This document shows positions 59,408 through 64,000 of a DNA stretch of 64,000 nucleotides, piece after piece. Both the position numbers and the translations under genes were made by a program. The stretch spans positions 1,116,001-1,180,000 of the forward strand of contig JACKBQ010000001.1 of the NCBI GenBank assembly GCA_020634455.1, read 5' to 3'. The notes below the pieces were generated by a model, which saw only the letters and a program-made list of their open reading frames with translations, was not told where the DNA came from and ran no database searches. Source of the stretch: Ardenticatenaceae bacterium (lineage in GTDB: Bacteria; Chloroflexota; Anaerolineae; Promineifilales; Promineifilaceae). Each line of letters starts with the position of its first letter. Positions within the stretch are counted from its first letter, which is position 1.

Positions 59408-60073
59408 CTATTCTTCTGCCGTTTCCTCGTAGCCACAGGCAGAGCCAAACTGAATGTTATCTAGCAAGTTCCCCACAGTTAAATTGCCATTCGCAGTGCT
59501 TACGGCGGCAAACTCAAAGCGCGTTACAGTCTGGCCTTCTGGCACCTCGTAAAGGCCATCATATTTTACCCACTCCTGGCCAGTTGAAAACTGTTCCTGC
59601 ACTACAGTGCTCCCTGGCGGCCCGATTCTAAGCTCCATCACATCCACCCCAGAACGACCACGATGATAAAACGACCAGGTAAGCCGCTCGCCCGGCACAG
59701 AATCAATATCTTGGTAAAGCGCGGAAGGTTGATTGGCATTGAGTTCAGCCAGGTAACGGCCGTCTGGCGCATTAACGCCCAAAAAGCCTGTGTACCAAAT
59801 CTCAATCTTGTTGTCGCTGGCGGTCGTCTCCCACCCAGCAATCGCACTGGAATCATACGGTCGCCAGCCGCTGGTGATGAGATCATCCTCTTCAAAACCA
59901 CCGTTGATGATGGCATATTTCACGCCAGCCAAACATTCATTGACCTCACGGTAAGAGTCAAAAACGCCGCGCCCCAGCCAGGCCAGGGCCGCCACAACCA
60001 CACCGCCAACCAGCAGCAACAACAGCGCGTACTCAGTAGTAGATTGCCCATGCTCAAGCTTCTTTTGCTTCAT
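59408..60073 (-). CDS. Flp/TadE-type prepilin fused to a lectin-like domain
   Basis: The start at 60073 has GGAG seven bases upstream and gives 221 residues. The N-terminus is prepilin-like: a short basic leader ending in EHG, then QSTTEYALLLLLVGGVVVAALAWLG. Cleavage after Gly10 would leave glutamate at position 5, the type IV pilin rule, as in the Flp group. A beta-rich domain follows with NGGFEEDDLITSGWRPY at its start and RLTWSFYHRGRSG, resembling DUF642 or galactose-binding jelly rolls. The combination suggests a surface filament or pseudopilin tip protein with sugar binding. No tad genes are in the window. Confidence 0.72.
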   Translation of the reverse strand: MKQKKLEHGQSTTEYALLLLLVGGVVVAALAWLGRGVFDSYREVNECLAGVKYAIINGGFEEDDLITSGWRPYDSSAIAGWETTASDNKIEIWYTGFLGVNAPDGRYLAELNANQPSALYQDIDSVPGERLTWSFYHRGRSGVDVMELRIGPPGSTVVQEQFSTGQEWVKYDGLYEVPEGQTVTRFEFAAVSTANGNLTVGNLLDNIQFGSACGYEETAEE

Positions 60074-60259
60074 GTACATGCTCCTTCAAATGCAAGTAAT
60101 CCAGATACGTTTATTAAATCAGAGCCACAGCCTGTTTGATATGTGAAAATGCTCTTATTTTGAACCTTTTTGGGGGATACGGCCGTTTCCCATCCATTAG
60201 ACAAACACCTAATTCCAGCTATAATTTCAAACATTCCCACAACACAAAAGGAGCAGTCC

Positions 60260-61939
60260 GTGTCAACAGAAATCCGTTTTGATACCTACTACCGCTACGA
60301 TGACCTCTCCCACTTTTTGCAACAGTGGGCTGAGTCGCATCCGAATTTATGTAAACTTGAGAGCATCGGCCAAAGCTACGAAGGGCGCGACATCTGGCTG
60401 ATGACCGTCACCAACTTTGAAACCGGGCCAGACAGCGAAAAGCCCGCCTACTGGGTAGACGGCAACATTCACGCCACCGAAGTCTCCCCCTCTTCGGCCG
60501 CGCTTTACCTCATCCACAAGCTGCTGACACAGTTTGGGCAGGATGACAAAGTGACCTATGCGCTCAATTCGCGGGCGTTTTACATTGTGCCCCGGCTAAA
60601 CCCGGACGGCGCAGAATGGGCGCTGGCCGATGTTCCCAAGTACATTCGCAGCAGCACCAAACCGTACCCGCGCATGGATGCGCTGGACGGCCTGCACCAG
60701 GAAGATGTGGATGGCGACGGCCGTATCCTGCAAATGCGCCTCAAAGACCCCAACGGTCACTGGAAAGTCCACCCAGAAGACCCCCGCCTCATGATCCCCC
60801 GTGAGCCAGACGAAGCGCCCGGCGGCGACTTTTACCGCATCATCCCCGAAGGCCAGATTCAAAATTTTGACGGCGTGACGATTAACTTTGCCCCACCGCT
60901 GCAAGGGCTAGACCTCAACCGCCAGTTCCCGGTTTATTGGGAGCCTAACCAGCGCGGCGCGGGCGATTACCCCGGCAGCGAACCAGAAACGGCCGCTCCC
61001 CTGCGCTTCATTGCCGACCATCCCAACATCACCGGCTCCGTCAGCTTCCACACCTTTAGCGGCGTCTACCTGCGCCCGCCCACAAAAGGAGCCGACGACA
61101 CTTTACCCACGCAAGATTTGTACACCTACAAAAAGCTGGGCCAAAAAGCAGAAGCGATGACCGGCTACAAAGCCGTTTCCGTCTTCCACGACTTTAAATA
61201 TGACCCCAAAGAGTTCATCAAAGGCACCTTTGACGACTGGATGTACGAATACCAGGGCGTCTACGGCTGGACCTGCGAAATCTGGAGCATCCAGCAGCAA
61301 GCGGGCATCAAAGATTACAAATACATGGATTGGTTCCGCGAGCATCCGCTGGACGACGACATCGCCATCATGAAGTGGAATGACGAAGTGCTGGACGGCA
61401 AAGGGTACGTGGATTGGTACGAATTTAACCATCCGCAGCTAGGCCAGGTGGAAATTGGCGGCTGGGACTTTTTTGTAACCTGGCGCAATCCGCCGTACAA
61501 GCTGCTAGAAAAAGAGATCGCGCCGCTGGCTGATTTTGCCCTCTACTCCTGCCTGGTGTCGCCCAAACTGGAATGGCACGGTATCAGCATTCGGGGCGAT
61601 GCCTCAGGGAAAATTTTTCGGGTAACGGCCGTTGTGCAAAACACCGGCTGGCTCCCCACCAACGTCACCCAGCAGGCGCTCAAAATGAAGGTGGTGCGCG
61701 AGCTGGAACTGGACATCAGCCTGCCCGAAGGCGCACGGCTCATCACCGGCAAGCCCAAAACGATGCTAGGCCAACTGGCCGGCCGCGACCACAAAGCCTC
61801 AGCCCCCATTTGGGGCGGCGACCCCACCAGCGAGCGCGCCAAGGTGGAGTGGGTGATTGAAGGTGAATCGGGGATGGCAGTGGAGATTACGGCCGTTCAC
61901 CCCCGCGCCGGTACCATTCGCCAAACCATTACTCTGTAA
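60260..61939 (+). CDS. M14 family zinc carboxypeptidase
   Basis: Translation most likely begins at GTG 60260, seven bases after AAGGAG, giving 559 residues without signal peptide. The zinc ligands are His71 and Glu74 (DGNIHATE) and His264 (VSFHTFSG); the substrate arginine lies in LDLNRQFP near 221, and the general-base glutamate is Glu340 in GWTCEIWS. The YRYDDLSHFL word near residue 11 is typical of the family start. A C-terminal beta domain of about 110 residues follows. The absence of a leader suggests cytoplasmic peptide processing. Its 3' end overlaps the convergent propeller gene by 11 bases. Confidence 0.92.
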   Translation: MSTEIRFDTYYRYDDLSHFLQQWAESHPNLCKLESIGQSYEGRDIWLMTVTNFETGPDSEKPAYWVDGNIHATEVSPSSAALYLIHKLLTQFGQDDKVTYALNSRAFYIVPRLNPDGAEWALADVPKYIRSSTKPYPRMDALDGLHQEDVDGDGRILQMRLKDPNGHWKVHPEDPRLMIPREPDEAPGGDFYRIIPEGQIQNFDGVTINFAPPLQGLDLNRQFPVYWEPNQRGAGDYPGSEPETAAPLRFIADHPNITGSVSFHTFSGVYLRPPTKGADDTLPTQDLYTYKKLGQKAEAMTGYKAVSVFHDFKYDPKEFIKGTFDDWMYEYQGVYGWTCEIWSIQQQAGIKDYKYMDWFREHPLDDDIAIMKWNDEVLDGKGYVDWYEFNHPQLGQVEIGGWDFFVTWRNPPYKLLEKEIAPLADFALYSCLVSPKLEWHGISIRGDASGKIFRVTAVVQNTGWLPTNVTQQALKMKVVRELELDISLPEGARLITGKPKTMLGQLAGRDHKASAPIWGGDPTSERAKVEWVIEGESGMAVEITAVHPRAGTIRQTITL

Positions 61940-64000
61940 CCGCGCTGGCAAAATTTCGCCAGCCAACGCCAACCCCCGGCGCGTTTAGCCAAACGCGACC
62001 GGGGTTGGCCGGATCAAAAAAGATTTGGTTGGCAAAAGGCCAATCCAGCCCCTCGTTCACGCGCACCCAGTTGCGCCCCCCATCTTCGCTTAGCCAGACG
62101 CCACTGGAATCTGGCTCGTAGCCGCCGGAGTAGATGGCGCTGGCGGAGGTGGCCAGGATGAATTGTGGATTTTGGGGGTGTACGGCCGTATCCCGCATAA
62201 ATCTATCGGCCAAAAGCAATTCCCAACGCTCCCCACCATCGTCAGAACGATACAAACCCCCATTTTCGCCAAAAACGGTCACCAAAATTTGGTTGGGGTC
62301 TTGTGGATGGGGCAATACGGCCGTTACCCCCGCCCAATACCGATCCCAAAACGCCTCCCCCGTGCTGCCCCGCATCTGGGGCAAGCCCACTTCTTGCCAA
62401 CTCCCCACCGCGCCGCCAGCGGTTGAACGCCAGACGCCCGCTTCGCCTGCGGCAAAAACAACGCTGCTGTCGTGGGGCGATACGGCCGTTACCCGACATC
62501 CCCCACAAGCCAACGCCAACGCCCAATTTTCTCCATGATTATGCGAAGTATACACATCTCCACCTGCCGTGATGAAGAGCGTACGGCCGTTTTCCGCGCT
62601 GGCGGCGTCCACAGACAAGCCAGCCAGCACCGTGCCCGGCAAGCCTGCATTCGCCTCTGTCCAGCTTTGCCCTCCATCGGCGCTGAACAGCAGCGTGTGC
62701 GCCCCCTCAATTTCTTGCGCCTGGCTCAGCCACACCTGCCCCGGCACCGTCGGATCGGTGGCGATGGCCAGCGTGTTGCCGCCGTTGCCCTCCCACGCGC
62801 CAGTGTATTCCGGCAAGTTGCAGTTGAACCAACTTGCCCCGTCATCGGGCGACCGCCAGCAGCCGAGATCGTAAAATCCGGCGTAGAGCGTGCCGTCGGT
62901 GGCGCTTTTTGCCAGCTCGCCCAGCACCACGTTGTCTAGCCCGCGCGAGCGCCAGCCACCCGGCTGCACGGCGTCGGTGAACAAATTTTGGAAGGAACGG
63001 CCGTTGTCAAAACTGCCAAAAACCGATTGCCCCGTTGCCCAAAACAGGCTACCAGGGTCGGACAAATCTTCCCCCAGCGTGCGCACCACGCCGTTAAAGC
63101 TCGGCTCGTATGCCCAAAAACCTTGCGTCCAGCCCGCGTCCCAATCGTATCGTTGGCTCACCTGCGTCCAGTTTTGGCCACCGTCGCTGGTTTCCCACAC
63201 GCCGTTGCGGTCATCCCAGGTAAGCTGGAACCGCGTTTCGATGAGGCGCAGCGTACCGCTGGCCGTTCCCGGCCAAATCACTCCGGTGCGATTGGCTACT
63301 TTTTCCCAACTGTCGCCGCCGTCCCGGCTGCGCCACAGCGCCCCCACCGCGTCGGGGGACGGTTCGTAGGTGGTCAGATAGACGATCTGCGGCAGGGCGC
63401 GGTCCAGCGCCACGTCCATCACGCTGCCCAGATCAGCCCCCAGCGGCGACCAGCTTATGCCCCCGTCCATGCTGCGGAAGGCCAGCGGCGGCCCATCGGC
63501 AAAGCGCCCTTCGCCGGAGATGAGGTACACAATATCGCTGTTTTGCGGATGCACGATGAGCTTGAGGATGCGTAAACCGTCGGGCAAATCGCGGCTGATG
63601 CGGTTCCAGGAACGGCCGTTATCCCCCGTTCGCCACACCTGCCCATCACTGCTGTTCCATTCCGCATGAAAGCCCGCATACCCAATTTGCGGATCGCTTG
63701 CCGACAACTGAATATCGGTCACGTAGCCGGTGTCTAGCACTTGCGCCACCGTTGCGCCGCCGTCTGCGCTGCGGAAGATGCCGCCGTCGCTGGCCAGCAA
63801 AATAACATCGGGATTTTGCGGGTCAAAGCCGAGGCCGCCGACGTGGGTGATGGTCAGCCCGTCGGCCGCGCCAAGCACATCCCAGCTTTGGCCGCGATCC
63901 AGCGAGCGGTACGCCCCGCTCAAATCGCTGGCAGCGATGATGATGCCGCTTGGCCCTGCGCCCACGGTGCTAAACGCGCCGCCGCCGCCCGGCGCGGTAA
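61929..64000 (-). CDS. BNR/sortilin-type beta-propeller protein, partial
   Basis: The frame is open to the window edge, so the N-terminus is missing; about 690 codons are present. It contains many BNR-type repeats with the Asp-box pattern S.DGG..W: for example RSADGGATV, RTGDNGRSWN, RSMDGGISWS, RSRDGGDSWE, ETSDGGQNWT, FSADGGQSWT, RSDDGGERWE and LSEDGGRNWV. Intervening words such as VHPQNSDIVYLIS and DPQNPDVILLASD are typical of VPS10/sortilin and xyloglucanase-like propellers. It probably is exported and binds or hydrolyses polysaccharide, but catalytic residues are not identifiable. It is convergent with the carboxypeptidase gene. Confidence 0.85.
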   Translation of the reverse strand, partial: TAPGGGGAFSTVGAGPSGIIIAASDLSGAYRSLDRGQSWDVLGAADGLTITHVGGLGFDPQNPDVILLASDGGIFRSADGGATVAQVLDTGYVTDIQLSASDPQIGYAGFHAEWNSSDGQVWRTGDNGRSWNRISRDLPDGLRILKLIVHPQNSDIVYLISGEGRFADGPPLAFRSMDGGISWSPLGADLGSVMDVALDRALPQIVYLTTYEPSPDAVGALWRSRDGGDSWEKVANRTGVIWPGTASGTLRLIETRFQLTWDDRNGVWETSDGGQNWTQVSQRYDWDAGWTQGFWAYEPSFNGVVRTLGEDLSDPGSLFWATGQSVFGSFDNGRSFQNLFTDAVQPGGWRSRGLDNVVLGELAKSATDGTLYAGFYDLGCWRSPDDGASWFNCNLPEYTGAWEGNGGNTLAIATDPTVPGQVWLSQAQEIEGAHTLLFSADGGQSWTEANAGLPGTVLAGLSVDAASAENGRTLFITAGGDVYTSHNHGENWALALACGGCRVTAVSPHDSSVVFAAGEAGVWRSTAGGAVGSWQEVGLPQMRGSTGEAFWDRYWAGVTAVLPHPQDPNQILVTVFGENGGLYRSDDGGERWELLLADRFMRDTAVHPQNPQFILATSASAIYSGGYEPDSSGVWLSEDGGRNWVRVNEGLDWPFANQIFFDPANPGRVWLNAPGVGVGWRNFASAVTE

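Overview
The window looks like chromosome of a Chloroflexota bacterium, probably in or near Anaerolineae, Caldilineae or Ardenticatenia. This is inferred from gene content and style, not from a marker gene: phenylacetyl-CoA epoxidase genes, secreted proteins with Thr/Pro-rich linkers, a C-terminal YLP-type motif on one exported protein, Flp-type prepilin, BNR propellers and AarF/UbiB kinase. Apart from one tRNA-Glu there are no RNA genes, and I saw no CRISPR array, transposase, integrase or phage gene. The most striking global property is an 8-bp palindrome, ACGGCCGT, which I count about 109 times by eye (about one expected by chance). It occurs in genes in all reading frames and in intergenic DNA, and is almost absent from the AT-rich polysaccharide island.

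Layout. 0-5 kb: partial membrane protein, enoyl-CoA hydratase relative, nucleotidyltransferase, then paaABCD (phenylacetyl-CoA epoxidase without paaE). 5-10.7 kb: SulP transporter, acyl-CoA dehydrogenase-like flavoprotein, UDP-sugar dehydrogenase and sugar epimerase. 10.7-13.6 kb: a large secreted protein built from a 1215-bp duplicated module. 13.8-29.9 kb: a co-directional exopolysaccharide locus (Wzz, GDP-fucose synthase, flippase, polymerase, glycosyltransferases, acyltransferase, two sulfotransferases, WcaJ-like initiating transferase, O-antigen ligase-like protein), AT-rich in most of its length. 30-33.6 kb: SCP-2 protein, iron alcohol dehydrogenase, patatin and RarD-like permease. 33.7-38.8 kb: lipoprotein and a three-gene membrane module resembling the proton-channel subunits of complex I without any hydrophilic arm.

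39-46.3 kb appears to be a lipid or polyester granule region: SCP-2 protein, zinc-finger protein with a duplicated domain, a 735-aa fusion carrying a cyanobacterial-type acyl-ACP reductase domain and a C-terminal membrane tail, two phasins, a PhaR-type regulator and three START/SRPBCC-fold proteins. The phasin and PhaR promoters share the 11-mer ATGACGCACTG, a candidate operator. 46.3-64 kb holds a thioredoxin reductase/two-CxxC redoxin pair, an acetyltransferase, methyltransferases, lipoamide dehydrogenase, SH3-domain and YegP proteins, a UbiB-type kinase, tRNA-Glu(CTC), an EamA permease, a PAS histidine kinase, a prepilin fused to a lectin-like domain, an M14 carboxypeptidase and a BNR propeller protein cut by the window edge.

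Intergenic spaces are often filled with imperfect palindromes made of short iterated words (for example GGAGATT/AATCTCC or AATCTGCGAAATCTG), which look like a dispersed spacer repeat system. Several classical rho-independent terminators are also visible. Coordinates of start codons were adjusted where a ribosome binding site or family alignment favoured a different start.
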